From JAVBOW01 sp031549495 (GTDB taxonomy: Bacteria; Bacteroidota; Bacteroidia; Bacteroidales; Rikenellaceae), in the NCBI GenBank assembly GCA_031549495.1, contig JAVBPS010000009.1, forward strand, positions 1 to 64,000: a stretch of 64,000 nt of DNA. Reading direction: 5' to 3'. The notes beneath the pieces are model-generated. The model made no database searches. It had not been told where the DNA came from and worked only from the letters and a program-made list of their open reading frames with translations. The translations under genes and the position numbers were made by a program. This document shows positions 40,271 to 50,111 of the stretch, piece by piece (position 1 is the stretch's first letter; each line of letters starts with the position of its first letter).

Positions 40271-40510
40271 GGCTCCGGGCCGCGTACCCCAGGCCACCCG
40301 GCCGGGGGTGTGCGGCCCGGAGCCTGTTGACTTATCCGCAAACAGCCTGCAAGGCTGTTTGCAAAGCCCTTCCCTCCCAAGGGGAGGGTTTGGGTGAGGT
40401 TATCAGCATAAAACGGGCTTCAAAGAGGCCGTTAACGTGAGTTTTGGATAAGGATTCACGTATGAACGGCAAAAAGAGTTAAGTCACATCCCGGGAATCC
40501 TTATCCAAAA
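40271..40510. repeat. Intergenic hairpin cluster after the wzc-like gene
   Basis: Holds a 13-bp perfect stem with nested GC-rich hairpin (40271-40283 with 40312-40324), a 10-bp stem (40338-40347 with 40353-40362), and a 15-bp inverted repeat TTTTGGATAAGGATT (40442-40456 with 40496-40510), preceded by AACGTGAGTT shared with 23263. It could attenuate transcription between export genes and the rest of the locus. No gene in the 261-nt gap 40266-40526. Confidence 0.55.
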
Positions 40511-40526
40511 TTCAGGTTGAAGGCGC

Positions 40527-40916
40527 ATGGACATTGTGGTGGATTTCGACGGCACGTGCGTCGAACATAAGTATCCTCAAATAGGGCGTGAGATAGGTGC
40601 GACGCCCGTTCTTCGGGAATTGGCCGATGCGGGGCATCGGCTTATCCTTTTTACGATGCGTTCGGACGATAAGCGGCGCAAGCAATTCTTCCTGAGCGAC
40701 GCGGTGCAATGGTTCGCCGACCGCGGCATTCCGCTCTACGGCATCCAGACCAATCCTTCGCAGGCGGCGTGGACCTCCTCGCCGAAGGCCTTCGGGGATC
40801 TCTATATCGACGATTCGGCGCTGGGCGTCCCGCTCGTTTTTCCGGATGACGAGTCCCGTCCGTATGTGGATTGGCCTGAAGTGAAACGCATTTTTGAACA
40901 GAACGGCTGGTTGTAA
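40527..40916 (+). CDS. HAD-superfamily protein, BT0820-like
   Basis: A 129-residue minimal HAD fold protein. DFDGTCVEH at the N-terminus has the catalytic Asp6/Asp8 pair, followed by a Thr in FTMRSDD and the metal Asp pair DLYIDDSALG. No cap domain. Such small proteins are found near capsule genes in Bacteroides; the substrate, possibly a phosphosugar, is unknown. It sits between the hairpin cluster and the first flippase gene and begins the biosynthetic part of the locus. Confidence 0.82.
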   Translation: MDIVVDFDGTCVEHKYPQIGREIGATPVLRELADAGHRLILFTMRSDDKRRKQFFLSDAVQWFADRGIPLYGIQTNPSQAAWTSSPKAFGDLYIDDSALGVPLVFPDDESRPYVDWPEVKRIFEQNGWL

Positions 40917-40946
40917 CCCCCCCTCACCGGCAAAGACCCAAGCAAG

Positions 40947-42491
40947 ATGAAGCCCGCCCATAAGGTGATGTATAATACCGGAATCCTCTACCTGAGAGCC
41001 CTTCTCACGGTGGTCGTTTCGCTGTACACCACCCGCCTGGTGCTGGCGGCGCTCGGGGCGGAGGACTTCGGTATTTACGCGCTGATCGGGGGGGCGATCT
41101 CGATGCTCACCTTCCTGAGCGCGGCCTTGTCCGCCTCCACGCAACGCTATTTTTCCTACTACCAGGGGACCAGCGACGAGGGGATGCAGCGCAACGTGTT
41201 CACGGCCAGCTGGGTGATGCACCTGGGCGTGGGCGTGGGCCTGGTGCTTGTGCTGGAAGCGATCCTGCCTTTGCTTTCCGCGGGCGTGTTCAATATCGAG
41301 CCGGACCGGATGCCGGCCGCCAGGATGGTCTACCACGCCATGACCTTCTCGATCTTCGTCACCATCGCCTATACCCCGTTCCAGGCCCTGCTGAACGCCC
41401 ATGAGAACATGTTGTGGTATGCCGTGGTCATTATGGGCGAGGTATTGCTCAAATTCGGCATCGCCCTTACCCTGACTTTTTTCTCGGAACCGGAGCGGTT
41501 GACGATCTACGCGGTCATGATGGCCGCGCTGAGCGTGATCTCCTTCCTGGCTTTCGGCATCTTCTGCGCGGTGCGTTACCCGGAATGCGACCTGTTCAAT
41601 TTCCGGGCGAAAAAATCGCTGCTCAAAGAGCTGGCCTCGTTCGGGGGCTGGAACCTTTTCGGGGCGCTCTGCAGCGTAGGCCGCACGCAGGGATTGGCGA
41701 TGATTCTCAACACGTTCTTCGGGACGGTGATCAACGCCGCTTTCGGTCTGGCGAACCAGGTGGCCGGTCAACTCAATTTCTTCGCGGCGATGCTGATGCG
41801 GGCGATCAATCCCCAGATCACCAAAAGCGAAGGGATGGACAACCGGTCCCGGATGCTGCGTCTGTCGATGATGGCATGCAAGTTCGGCTTCTTCCTGCTG
41901 GCGTTCGTCGCCATCCCGTGCTGTTTCGAAATGCCGGCGATCCTGGCGTTGTGGCTGAAAGAGGTTCCCGATTACGCTGTGATCTTCTGTACGCTGATCC
42001 TGCTGGGCGCCCTGATGACCCAGTTGACCGCAGGACTTTCGACCGCCCTGCAGGCCACAGGCAACATCAGCCGTTACCAGGCGACGGTCGGCACGCTCAG
42101 GCTGCTGAACCTCCCGCTCTCTTACGCGATGCTGTATTTCGGTCTGCCCTCCTACGTGGTGCTGGTCAGTTTTGTGATCATCGAAGGCGTCGTGGGCTGG
42201 CTGATCCTCCGTTTTTCCAGGAATCTGGCCGGGTTGGACGTGCAGGAATTTTTCAGGCGCGTGTTCGCCAAAGAGGTGACCCCGGTGGCGGTGGCGGTGG
42301 GCATGTGCCTGCTTTGCACGATGCTGTTCGAAGGACGGTTCCGTTTTCTGGTCACGGGCACGGTTTCATCCTTGGCGTTCTTCCCCGCGATCTATTTTTT
42401 CGGTCTTTGCCACGACGAAAAGCAGATCATCGACCAGTTCCTCTCCGGGGCGTGGGAAAAAATTAAAGACAGGATGAATATCAGGGCATAG
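40947..42491 (+). CDS. Wzx-type polysaccharide flippase (first copy)
   Basis: Inner-membrane MVF/PST family flippase that moves lipid-linked repeat units to the periplasm. The 514-residue protein has 12-14 hydrophobic helices throughout. The N-terminal segment (YNTGILYLRALLTVVVSLYTTRLVLAAL..EDFGIYALIGG, given in part) is typical of polysaccharide biosynthesis proteins. A second, unrelated-looking flippase is encoded at 50657-51943. Substrate unknown. It is 30 nt after the HAD gene. Confidence 0.88.
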   Translation: MKPAHKVMYNTGILYLRALLTVVVSLYTTRLVLAALGAEDFGIYALIGGAISMLTFLSAALSASTQRYFSYYQGTSDEGMQRNVFTASWVMHLGVGVGLVLVLEAILPLLSAGVFNIEPDRMPAARMVYHAMTFSIFVTIAYTPFQALLNAHENMLWYAVVIMGEVLLKFGIALTLTFFSEPERLTIYAVMMAALSVISFLAFGIFCAVRYPECDLFNFRAKKSLLKELASFGGWNLFGALCSVGRTQGLAMILNTFFGTVINAAFGLANQVAGQLNFFAAMLMRAINPQITKSEGMDNRSRMLRLSMMACKFGFFLLAFVAIPCCFEMPAILALWLKEVPDYAVIFCTLILLGALMTQLTAGLSTALQATGNISRYQATVGTLRLLNLPLSYAMLYFGLPSYVVLVSFVIIEGVVGWLILRFSRNLAGLDVQEFFRRVFAKEVTPVAVAVGMCLLCTMLFEGRFRFLVTGTVSSLAFFPAIYFFGLCHDEKQIIDQFLSGAWEKIKDRMNIRA

Positions 42492-42519
42492 CCCGGGGGT
42501 GCATTACAAAATCAGGATT

Positions 42520-43479
42520 ATGGAATTTCAGCAAAAAACAGAGCAACTCAAGGGTATTATCGCGGAGCATCTCGATCCGCTGATCGATACCGACTATGTC
42601 CTTCTCGATCTGCCGCATTATGAGAATACCGGGGATATTCTTATTTGGCAAGGGGAGTTGGATTACCTGGCCCGGCTGCCGTACCGATGCCTCTACTCCG
42701 CCTCGCATTTGAATTACCGCACCCCCCGGATCGATGCCAACACGCTGATCCTTTTGCAGGGAGGGGGCAATTTCGGCGACCTGTGGCCGGATTTCCAACA
42801 GTTCCGCCTGCGGGTGATCGAAGAGTTTCCCGACAACCGGATCATCATCCTTCCCCAGACCATCCATTACGGGGATCACGGCAATATGTTGCGTGATGCA
42901 GAGTTGTTCGGCCGTCATAAATCCCTGACGATTTGCGTACGCGACCACCAATCCCTCGCTGTTTTGGACCGTTTTTTCCCCGGCTCCCGCCACCTGCTCC
43001 TGCCTGACATGGCTTTCTGCATCGATATGGGGCCTTGGGAACGCTACCGCTCGCCGCAGCGGGACGAAGCGCTTTTCCTCAAACGACAGGATAAGGAGCT
43101 CGATTCTGCCTGCCGATACGACGGGATCGTGCCTGACGGGACTCTGGAACGCGACTGGCCTTCGTTCGAACGGCTATCCCCGCGGCAATGGTTGGTTTAC
43201 AAATTGGCCGGGCCCGGGCGCCGGTTACCGCCTTTCGTGCAGCGTCCGATCGACCGGATGCTGGGTCGCATGGGGGAGGCGTTGCGGAAAGAGTATATGA
43301 AAACGGGGGTTCGTTTCCTTTCGGGTTATTCGGATATCTATACCACGCGCCTGCATACGGCGATCCTCTCCGCGCTCCTCGGCAAGCCCTTTGTATTGTT
43401 CGATAACTCTTATGGAAAAAACAGCGCGTTCTTCGATGCCTGGCTACAGGATCTCGAAGGGGCGCATATGCAGCGATGA
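42520..43479 (+). CDS. Polysaccharide pyruvyl transferase family protein
   Basis: Probably adds a pyruvyl ketal from PEP to a sugar of the repeat unit, or is a related non-pyruvyl enzyme of PF04230. The 319-residue protein has LDLPHYENTGDILIWQGE at the N-terminus, ANTLILLQGGGNFGDLWPD and NRIIILPQTIHYGDHGNM, the family's glycine-rich core. The C-terminal DIYTTRLHTAILSALLGKPF is also typical. Start at 42520; a GTG at 42499 in the same frame is possible. It gives the polymer a likely negative charge. Confidence 0.85.
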   Translation: MEFQQKTEQLKGIIAEHLDPLIDTDYVLLDLPHYENTGDILIWQGELDYLARLPYRCLYSASHLNYRTPRIDANTLILLQGGGNFGDLWPDFQQFRLRVIEEFPDNRIIILPQTIHYGDHGNMLRDAELFGRHKSLTICVRDHQSLAVLDRFFPGSRHLLLPDMAFCIDMGPWERYRSPQRDEALFLKRQDKELDSACRYDGIVPDGTLERDWPSFERLSPRQWLVYKLAGPGRRLPPFVQRPIDRMLGRMGEALRKEYMKTGVRFLSGYSDIYTTRLHTAILSALLGKPFVLFDNSYGKNSAFFDAWLQDLEGAHMQR

Positions 43480-43482
43480 ACT

Positions 43483-44418
43483 ATGGCGAACGATCGTAAA
43501 ATAGCCTATCTGTTGCAGGTTCACGCCGATCCTGAGCATTTCGGGCGCCTGGTAAGGGCCCTGGGCGAGGGGGCCGACTTTTTCGTGCACGTCGACCGCA
43601 AGAGCGACGCGGGGCTTTTCCGTGCCGCTGTGCCTCAACAGAACGTACGTTTCGTGGAGGATTCGCAGCGTGTCGATGTGCGCTGGGGCGGATTTTCACA
43701 GGTCCGCGCCACGTTGCAGATCATCGCCTTGCTGCAGGATGAGATCCGGCGCACCGGCGAGTGCTATAAGAAAGTGGTCCTGCTCTCCGGGTCGTGCTAC
43801 CCGATCAAATCCAACGCCTTCATCCTCGATTTCTTCGATCGCCACCGCGGCGTCGACTTCATGCGCGCCACGAATCTTTCCGATCCGGCCAACACTTCTC
43901 ACAACGTGAGGTACGCGGTCGACCGCTATTATTTCGATTTTCCCGTCCGCGGCCCTTTCGGCCGGGTGTTGCGTTACGTGTGGAAGGCGGTGGTGAACAA
44001 CCTCTGCCCCCGCAAACCCTGGATAACCTGCCGGGGACGGCGGCTGGATATCTACCACGGCTCGCAATGGTGGGCCCTGGAGCAGCAAACCCTACTGGAC
44101 CTCATGCAATACCGCCGGGAGCTTCCCTGCGTGGAGCGCTACCTCGCTCCGGCCTGGGCGCCGGACGAGAAATATTTCCACACCCTGCTGTGGAATTCGC
44201 CCCACGTCGCGTCGATCGCCACACCGGGCGAGACCGCTGGCCTGGATGATCCGGGCACGTTCGCCAACCTGCATATCATAGACTCTTCGCTGCAAAAGTG
44301 GTTCACCGATGCCGATTGGGATCTGGTTCGCCATTCGGACAAACTTTTTGTGCGCAAGGTCAGCACGATGCTTTCTACCCCTCTTTTGGACCGGATCGAT
44401 AATGAACTGAGGACATGA
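43483..44418 (+). CDS. Core-2/I-branching-type glycosyltransferase (GT14)
   Basis: Beta-N-acetylglucosaminyltransferase-like enzyme of the GT14 family. The 311-residue protein has KIAYLLQVHADPEHFGRLV, FFVHVDRKSD, KVVLLSGSCYPIKSN and YHGSQWWALEQQTLLDL, in the order expected for this family. The C-terminal WAPDEKYFHTLLWNS resembles the conserved Pro-Asp-Glu acceptor region. It makes a branch or linkage in the repeat unit. Its stop overlaps the next start by 4 nt (ATGA). Confidence 0.87.
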   Translation: MANDRKIAYLLQVHADPEHFGRLVRALGEGADFFVHVDRKSDAGLFRAAVPQQNVRFVEDSQRVDVRWGGFSQVRATLQIIALLQDEIRRTGECYKKVVLLSGSCYPIKSNAFILDFFDRHRGVDFMRATNLSDPANTSHNVRYAVDRYYFDFPVRGPFGRVLRYVWKAVVNNLCPRKPWITCRGRRLDIYHGSQWWALEQQTLLDLMQYRRELPCVERYLAPAWAPDEKYFHTLLWNSPHVASIATPGETAGLDDPGTFANLHIIDSSLQKWFTDADWDLVRHSDKLFVRKVSTMLSTPLLDRIDNELRT

Positions 44419-45527
44419 ACGATATAGCGAGGGTTCTGTATGTGAACGGCGGTCTGATGAACCGCGGCGGGGTGGAGTCCTACATGATGAACTACTACCG
44501 CCATTTCGACCGCACGCGGTTGCAGGTCGATTTCATGGTGCATCAGGCGGGCGGATACGGCTATTACGACGAGGAGATCCTCAGCCTGGGCGGACGCATC
44601 ATCGCCCTGCCGCAGAAGAGCCGCCATCCGTTGCAGTACGCCCGCCGGCTGCGCGAGGAACTTTCGCGCGGCACGTACCGCGTGGTGCATACCCACATGG
44701 ACGCCATGGGGGCGTGGCCCCTGAAGGTGGCCGGCGAGTGCGGCGTCCCGGTGCGCATCGCCCACAGCCACAATACGCGCCACCTGACGGCCAATCCGCT
44801 CAAGGTGCGGCTGCTCGAATATGCGCGGCGTCATGTGAACCGTTACGCCACCCACCGGATGGCCTGTTCGCGCATGGCCGGGGAGTGGCTTTTCGGCCCG
44901 GAGCCCTTCACGGTGGTGCCCAACGCCATCGAGGTGGAACGGTTCGTTTTCGATGCCCGGGCGCGGGCCGAGGTGCGGGCCGAATACGGGATCGGCGAAG
45001 GCGATTTTCTGATCGGCCACGTGGGCCGTTTCGACCGGCAGAAGAACCACGCTTTTATGATCGATTTTTTCGCCCGGGTGCACGCTTCCCATCCCCGTGC
45101 GCGGTTGCTGCTGGTGGGCGGGGGCGAATTGCAACCCGAAGCGATGCGGCAGGTCGAACGGCTCGGCCTGGAAGGCGCGGTGGTGATGGCCGGGGTGCGC
45201 AGCGACGCGTGGCGGCTTTACAGCGCGTTCGACCTTTTCGTGCTGCCCTCGCTGTTCGAAGGGTTGAGCGTGGCGGCGGTCGAAGCGCAGGCCAACGGTT
45301 TGCCCTGCCTGCTTTCCGACCAGATGACCCAAGAGACGCGCCTCACGCCCCATGCCTGGTTCCTGCCGTTGGACGGGCAGGCCTGGGCGGAGCGTTGCGG
45401 CGAGCTGGCCGCCGCCGGGGCTGCCCATGTACAATACGACGCGGGGAGTTACCCGGAGGAATACAACATAGAAAAAGCCGCCGTGCGGCTGCAACAAACT
45501 TACCTCGACCTGCATCGGAATGGATAA
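44415..45527 (+). CDS. Glycosyltransferase family 4 (1)
   Basis: A 370-residue GT-B enzyme. N-terminal acceptor domain begins VLYVNGGLMNRGGVESYMMN; the sugar-nucleotide domain has GHVGRFDRQKNHAFMIDFF and the EX7E motif FEGLSVAAVE. Retaining transfer from a nucleotide sugar at the cytoplasmic membrane face. Start overlaps the preceding gene by 4 nt, and its stop overlaps the next start by 8 nt, so translation is coupled. Confidence 0.9.
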   Translation: MNDIARVLYVNGGLMNRGGVESYMMNYYRHFDRTRLQVDFMVHQAGGYGYYDEEILSLGGRIIALPQKSRHPLQYARRLREELSRGTYRVVHTHMDAMGAWPLKVAGECGVPVRIAHSHNTRHLTANPLKVRLLEYARRHVNRYATHRMACSRMAGEWLFGPEPFTVVPNAIEVERFVFDARARAEVRAEYGIGEGDFLIGHVGRFDRQKNHAFMIDFFARVHASHPRARLLLVGGGELQPEAMRQVERLGLEGAVVMAGVRSDAWRLYSAFDLFVLPSLFEGLSVAAVEAQANGLPCLLSDQMTQETRLTPHAWFLPLDGQAWAERCGELAAAGAAHVQYDAGSYPEEYNIEKAAVRLQQTYLDLHRNG

Positions 45528-46596
45528 ACTGCTGGTCATACAGCCGATATCGGCCGATTACCGCCGCCCGCTCTACACCGACCTGGCTGCGCATTACCGC
45601 ATGTGGCTGGCCGCCTCCGGGGGCGACAAGGCCGCGGGGCACAGCGAAGGATCCGCGGAAGGGAATCCCTGGCAGCGGATCATGATCGGTGACTGGCGTT
45701 ACCTTCCCGGCGGGCGGATGTTCGTGATACCGGGGATGATGAAGGCCCTCAGGGAGGTGCGTCCGGATATCGTCTATACGTTTGCCAATCCGCGCTGCCT
45801 AACCTTCTGGCGGCTGCTCGTGCGTTGCCGCCTGGCGGGTATCCGGACCTATTCCCACACGCAGGGGCCGTTCGATAAACCGGCCAGCCTGTTCTATAAG
45901 ATCCAGTACAGGCTCATGGCGGCGCTTTCCACCCACGTGGTGCTTTATACGCCCTATTCCCTGCGGAAGATCCGCGAACTCGGCATTCCGGAGCGCAAAT
46001 TCCGCGTGGCGGAGAACTCCGTGACCAATGCGTTTCCCGTGCCGCCCTCACAGAAGGATTTTTCGGTGCGCGGGGTGCTGTTCGTGGGGCGGTTGCGCGA
46101 AGAATGCGGGGTGGACATGTTGTGCGACAGCGTGATCCGCCTGCGGGAAAGCGTTCCGGGCATCGCGTGCCACATCGTCGGCGGCGGGGAACTGGAGCAG
46201 GCGTACCGGGAAAAATACGCGGCGTACGATTTCATCCGTTTTTACGGCCAGGTGTACGACCAGCGGCAGATCACCGATATTTCGCGCCTGTGCGCCATCG
46301 GGTGTTACCCGGGCGACGCGGGGCTGAGCGTGGTGCATTACATGTCGCTCTGCCTACCCTGTCTGGTGCACGGCGATATGGCCCGGCACAAGGGCCCCGA
46401 GCCGAGTTACGTGGCCGACGGGGTGAACGGCCGGAATTTCCGGCGCGGCGACGGCGCGGACCTGGCGCGGGCGATGGAGCGGATGCTTTGCGACGGGGGA
46501 CTCGAATCCCTCGCCGAAGCCTCGTACGCCACCTATTTGCACTTGACCGAACCTTCGTACGCGCAGCGGATCATCGATATCATGGAGGAAAAATAA
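45520..46596 (+). CDS. Glycosyltransferase family 4 (2)
   Basis: A 358-residue GT-B enzyme starting MDKLLVIQPISADYRRPLY. Donor domain: VLFVGRLREECGVDMLCDSV, HIVGGGELEQAYREKY, and YPGDAGLSVVHYMSLCLPCL, a diverged EX7E region where the first Glu is Asp. Weakly similar to galactosyl/mannosyl transferases; the sugar is not readable. Start overlaps the preceding stop by 8 nt. Confidence 0.87.
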   Translation: MDKLLVIQPISADYRRPLYTDLAAHYRMWLAASGGDKAAGHSEGSAEGNPWQRIMIGDWRYLPGGRMFVIPGMMKALREVRPDIVYTFANPRCLTFWRLLVRCRLAGIRTYSHTQGPFDKPASLFYKIQYRLMAALSTHVVLYTPYSLRKIRELGIPERKFRVAENSVTNAFPVPPSQKDFSVRGVLFVGRLREECGVDMLCDSVIRLRESVPGIACHIVGGGELEQAYREKYAAYDFIRFYGQVYDQRQITDISRLCAIGCYPGDAGLSVVHYMSLCLPCLVHGDMARHKGPEPSYVADGVNGRNFRRGDGADLARAMERMLCDGGLESLAEASYATYLHLTEPSYAQRIIDIMEEK

Positions 46597-46602
46597 AAGG
46601 AG

Positions 46603-48006
46603 ATGAGGACTCAGGCAGGAATGGTTGTGGCGACGCTTTTTTGCTGTGCGAATGTGTATTTCATTCTCACGGCGGGCAGCCCGTTGACCTTGTCGCTCAC
46701 GTTCCTGCTGCTTTTTTCCCTGATCGCCTGGGCGGTCTGCCGGACGTTGCTTTCGGCCGTGTTCAACCCCTTTATCCTGGCGAGCGCGATCTTTTTCTAC
46801 CTGTTCTTCGTCGTGGCGCCTATCCTGCAGCTCGACCATAACCCGGACAGGCTGCCTTTCAACGGGATGTATATTAATCCCGGTACCGTGGTGACCGCCA
46901 ACCTGTTGGTTTCGCTTTTCTTCCTGGTGACCTACGTGACCGCGCAGCATTACACGCGCCGCATGAAAGGCCCCGTCCCGGCGCCGGAGCCGGACGGGGT
47001 GCGTGCGGGCAACAAAACGTTCATCCTGTTGCTGGTATCGGTCGCGTGTGCCGCCGCGGCCTTCATCCTGCTCTCCGACCTGCGTAACCTAAGCGAAACG
47101 GGCGGCGGGGGAGCGGAGGTGAAGGAGATGAAGATGATGGCGCTGCTGCTGGGGAAATTCGTGGCGATGATCCCGATCATGGCGTTCTTTAAATTCATGT
47201 CCCTCGACCGTGCGCGCATCCGGGCTTACCTGCCGATGCTCATCGCGCTGCTGGTGCTGATGCTGCTGGCCAAGAATCCCCTGAATGAAAAACGCAATGC
47301 GTTGGGACCGATCTACCTGACGGCGCTTTATGCTTTTTTCCCCCGGCGGCTGTCGCGCAACCATATCTATTTCATCGTGCTGTTCGTGCTGTTCGTGGTC
47401 TTTTTCCCCCTCTCCTCGCTGCTTACCCATATGAGGCTGGATGCCGCCGACCGGATCCAGGCGTTCGGGCAGATGTGGGGGGATATTTCCGTCAGGGAGG
47501 TGATCATGTCCCATTTTCTGGAGTTGCACTATGACGCCTGGGGTAATTTCCTGGGTGTGATCGAATACGCCCGTCAGGCGGGATTTTCCATGGGGTACCA
47601 GTTGCTGGGCGCGCTGCTCTTCTTCTTCCCCCGCAGCCAGTGGGCCGCGAAGCCTTACGGAACGGGGCAGGTGCTGGCCGAGAATTATATCGCGCCACAA
47701 TCCGGCTTCGATTTCAGCAACCTGTCTATGTCTTTACCGGCGGAAGGATATATCAACTTCGGGGTGTTCGGGGTGGTTTTGTTCGCTTTTGTCCTGGGGC
47801 GGGTCTTCGCGTTCATGCAGCATTTGATGCAACGCAGCCTGTATGCGCGTTATTTAGCCCTCTACTTTTCGTTCTACCTGTTTTTTCTGCTTCGCGGCGA
47901 CCTGCTGAATGGGATCGCCTATTTCGCGGGGGCGCTCTGCGCCTTCCTGTTCGTGGGGTGGGTGGCCGACAACCTCTCGCGATTCACTTTTAAAAGCCGA
48001 TTCTGA
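46603..48006 (+). CDS. O-antigen/oligosaccharide repeat-unit polymerase (Wzy-like)
   Basis: Integral membrane protein of 467 residues with about 11-12 helices and one larger extracytoplasmic loop (about residues 280-370, including LELHYDAWGNFLGVIEYARQ and FFFPRSQWAAKPYGTGQVL). The pattern and the SQWAAKPYGTG-type loop fit the oligosaccharide repeat-unit polymerase family. It would join flipped repeat units in the periplasm. A second polymerase/ligase-type protein is at 55163. Starts 6 nt after the preceding stop. Confidence 0.82.
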   Translation: MRTQAGMVVATLFCCANVYFILTAGSPLTLSLTFLLLFSLIAWAVCRTLLSAVFNPFILASAIFFYLFFVVAPILQLDHNPDRLPFNGMYINPGTVVTANLLVSLFFLVTYVTAQHYTRRMKGPVPAPEPDGVRAGNKTFILLLVSVACAAAAFILLSDLRNLSETGGGGAEVKEMKMMALLLGKFVAMIPIMAFFKFMSLDRARIRAYLPMLIALLVLMLLAKNPLNEKRNALGPIYLTALYAFFPRRLSRNHIYFIVLFVLFVVFFPLSSLLTHMRLDAADRIQAFGQMWGDISVREVIMSHFLELHYDAWGNFLGVIEYARQAGFSMGYQLLGALLFFFPRSQWAAKPYGTGQVLAENYIAPQSGFDFSNLSMSLPAEGYINFGVFGVVLFAFVLGRVFAFMQHLMQRSLYARYLALYFSFYLFFLLRGDLLNGIAYFAGALCAFLFVGWVADNLSRFTFKSRF

Positions 48007-48009
48007 TCG

Positions 48010-48975
48010 ATGGGCGCGGAAAGGAATATATCGCTCGACTACTTGAAAGTCGCCATGAGCCTGCTCGTGGTGGCTATCCATTACCCGTTGCTGGGCGAGG
48101 TATCGCCGCTGGCCGAATTTCTCATTTGCGAATGTATTGCCCGGATTGCGGTCCCGACATTCCTGATCATCAACGGGTACTATTTTTATGACGCGTTGAA
48201 CGGCGGGCCGGGCGCATGGACACGGTGGCTGAGGCGGGTTTTGGTGCTGTACACCGTCTGGATGGTCGTCTACCTGCCGCTCTATTACCAGGGAATCTCT
48301 TCCGTGCGCGACGTGGTATACCTCGGCTGGAAATATGTTTCCGGTGTCGGGCCTCTGTGGTACCTGCTGGGGATGCTGGCCGGCGGGATGTTCCTCGTGG
48401 CGGCCCGCAAACTGCTGGACCGCAGAGGCTGGATGTTGCCTCTCGCCGTGGCTTTGTTCTATCTGCTTTGCGTCTACCTGACCCGCTTCACCCCTTACCT
48501 GAAACTCACCACGCACGGATTCAACGGCTATGCGCCCCGTTTTCTGATCTTCGGGCCGCCGTTCATGCTGGCCGGATACTGGTTGCGCTCCCGGGGCGGG
48601 GAGTTTGTGCGGGCCGTATGCCGCCGCCCGGCGCTCTGGGGCTGCGTGGCGCTGGCGACGATGCTGGCCGAAGGGGTGGCTTACTACTTTTCCCCCATCG
48701 AGCAAGCCCTTCCCGATTGCTATTTCTCGACATTGCTTGCGGCCCCGGTTGTTTTCGTGATTTTCAACGATGCGGTGCGGCGCCCTTCCCAGGAACGTTT
48801 TTTCGGATTGCTTGCTTCGTCGGTGTTTTTCCTGCACACCTACGTGGGGATTCTGGTCCTCGCTTTGTTGCCCGGCGAACGGCCTACGGCGATCTACCTG
48901 ACGGTGCTTTTCGTGACTTTGCTGGCTTCGGTCGCCCTCGTCGAACTGAATAAAAAAATCAAAATATTCCTCTGA
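48010..48975 (+). CDS. Membrane acyltransferase (acyltransferase 3 family)
   Basis: A 321-residue protein with about ten membrane helices and the family start RNISLDYLKVAMSLLVVAIH, where the conserved His is residue 24, and IARIAVPTFLIINGYYF. Such proteins O-acetylate or succinylate extracytoplasmic polysaccharides. It most likely modifies the capsule repeat unit after flipping. Tight spacing (3 nt) to genes on both sides. Confidence 0.87.
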   Translation: MGAERNISLDYLKVAMSLLVVAIHYPLLGEVSPLAEFLICECIARIAVPTFLIINGYYFYDALNGGPGAWTRWLRRVLVLYTVWMVVYLPLYYQGISSVRDVVYLGWKYVSGVGPLWYLLGMLAGGMFLVAARKLLDRRGWMLPLAVALFYLLCVYLTRFTPYLKLTTHGFNGYAPRFLIFGPPFMLAGYWLRSRGGEFVRAVCRRPALWGCVALATMLAEGVAYYFSPIEQALPDCYFSTLLAAPVVFVIFNDAVRRPSQERFFGLLASSVFFLHTYVGILVLALLPGERPTAIYLTVLFVTLLASVALVELNKKIKIFL

Positions 48976-48977
48976 CC

Positions 48978-50111
48978 ATGAGATTACTGATCAATTGTTC
49001 GAATATCCGCAAGAGCGGCGCCTTGCAGGTGACCGTGTCCCTGCTGGAAGAGATCCGGAACATTCCCGGCCACGATTACCACGTGGTGGCTTCGGACGAG
49101 GTGCTCTCGCAGATCGACCGGATGAGCTATCCGCTCAATTTCACTTTCTACCTTGTCTCGTTGGGCAGGCCTTTTTCAAAGAGCTTTCGGGTTAACCGGC
49201 AGAAACTCGCTGAATTGGAGCGGAATATACGTCCCGATTGCGTGTTTTCTGTTTTTGCACCCGTATATTGGAGGCCTAAAGCGCCGCACCTGACGGGATT
49301 TGCTTACGGGTGGGCTATTAATCCCGACTCGAAATACATCCGCGGCCTGAGTTTTCCGGATAAATTCAAAATGTGGATAGAAAATAGCTTCAAAGGTTAC
49401 TATTTCCGGCACGACAGCCAGTGGTTTGTGGTGGAGACTGAACAGGTGCGCTACCGGATGGCCCGTTATCTGGGGATTGATGCGCAGCGTATATATGTGG
49501 TAGGTAATACTTATAGCCATTTTTTTGTCCGCCCTTTGATACCTAATAAGAAGATCACACCGAGAAACGATGATGAATTCCGCCTGGTGACGATCAGTTC
49601 TAACTTTCCGCATAAGAATCTGGGGGTTATCAACGAAGCCTCGCGCGAGTTGGATAAGATGGGGGAGGAGCGCGTACGGTTTTACGTCACGCTGCCCGAC
49701 GCGGACTTCAAGGCGCTCTTCGACGGCAACGCGCGGGTGGTCAACATGGGGGTCGTGAAGCCTTCGGAGTGCCCCTATATCTACGCGCAGTGCGACGCCA
49801 CGCTGCTACCCTCCCAGTTGGAATGCTTCACGGCGGTCTACCCCGAGTCGATGATCTCGCGGCGGCCGATCCTCACCTCGGACCTCGATTTCGCCAACGC
49901 GATCTGCAACGGGGCGGCCCTGCTGTTCGACCCGTTCGACGGCGCGGACATCGCCCGCAAGATCGTCATGCTGATGGAGGACCGCACGCTGTATGAGGCG
50001 CTCGTCGAGCGGGGCCTGCGGCGGGTGAAGGATTTTCCTACGGCGCGCTCACGGGCGGAACAGTATGTGAAAATTTGTGAAAAGATCGTTGCCGATGGGA
50101 AGGGTAGATAA
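48978..50111 (+). CDS. Glycosyltransferase family 1/4 (3)
   Basis: A 377-residue GT-B protein starting MRLLINCSNIRKSGALQVTV. The donor-side domain is seen at RLVTISSNFPHKNLGVINEA and in the diverged C-terminal motif QLECFTAVYPESMISRRPIL. The stretch from about 49200 to 49640 is visibly more AT-rich than the flanks, so the gene may be a mosaic. Enzyme activity is probable; the sugar is unknown. It overlaps the next gene by 17 nt. Confidence 0.85.
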   Translation: MRLLINCSNIRKSGALQVTVSLLEEIRNIPGHDYHVVASDEVLSQIDRMSYPLNFTFYLVSLGRPFSKSFRVNRQKLAELERNIRPDCVFSVFAPVYWRPKAPHLTGFAYGWAINPDSKYIRGLSFPDKFKMWIENSFKGYYFRHDSQWFVVETEQVRYRMARYLGIDAQRIYVVGNTYSHFFVRPLIPNKKITPRNDDEFRLVTISSNFPHKNLGVINEASRELDKMGEERVRFYVTLPDADFKALFDGNARVVNMGVVKPSECPYIYAQCDATLLPSQLECFTAVYPESMISRRPILTSDLDFANAICNGAALLFDPFDGADIARKIVMLMEDRTLYEALVERGLRRVKDFPTARSRAEQYVKICEKIVADGKGR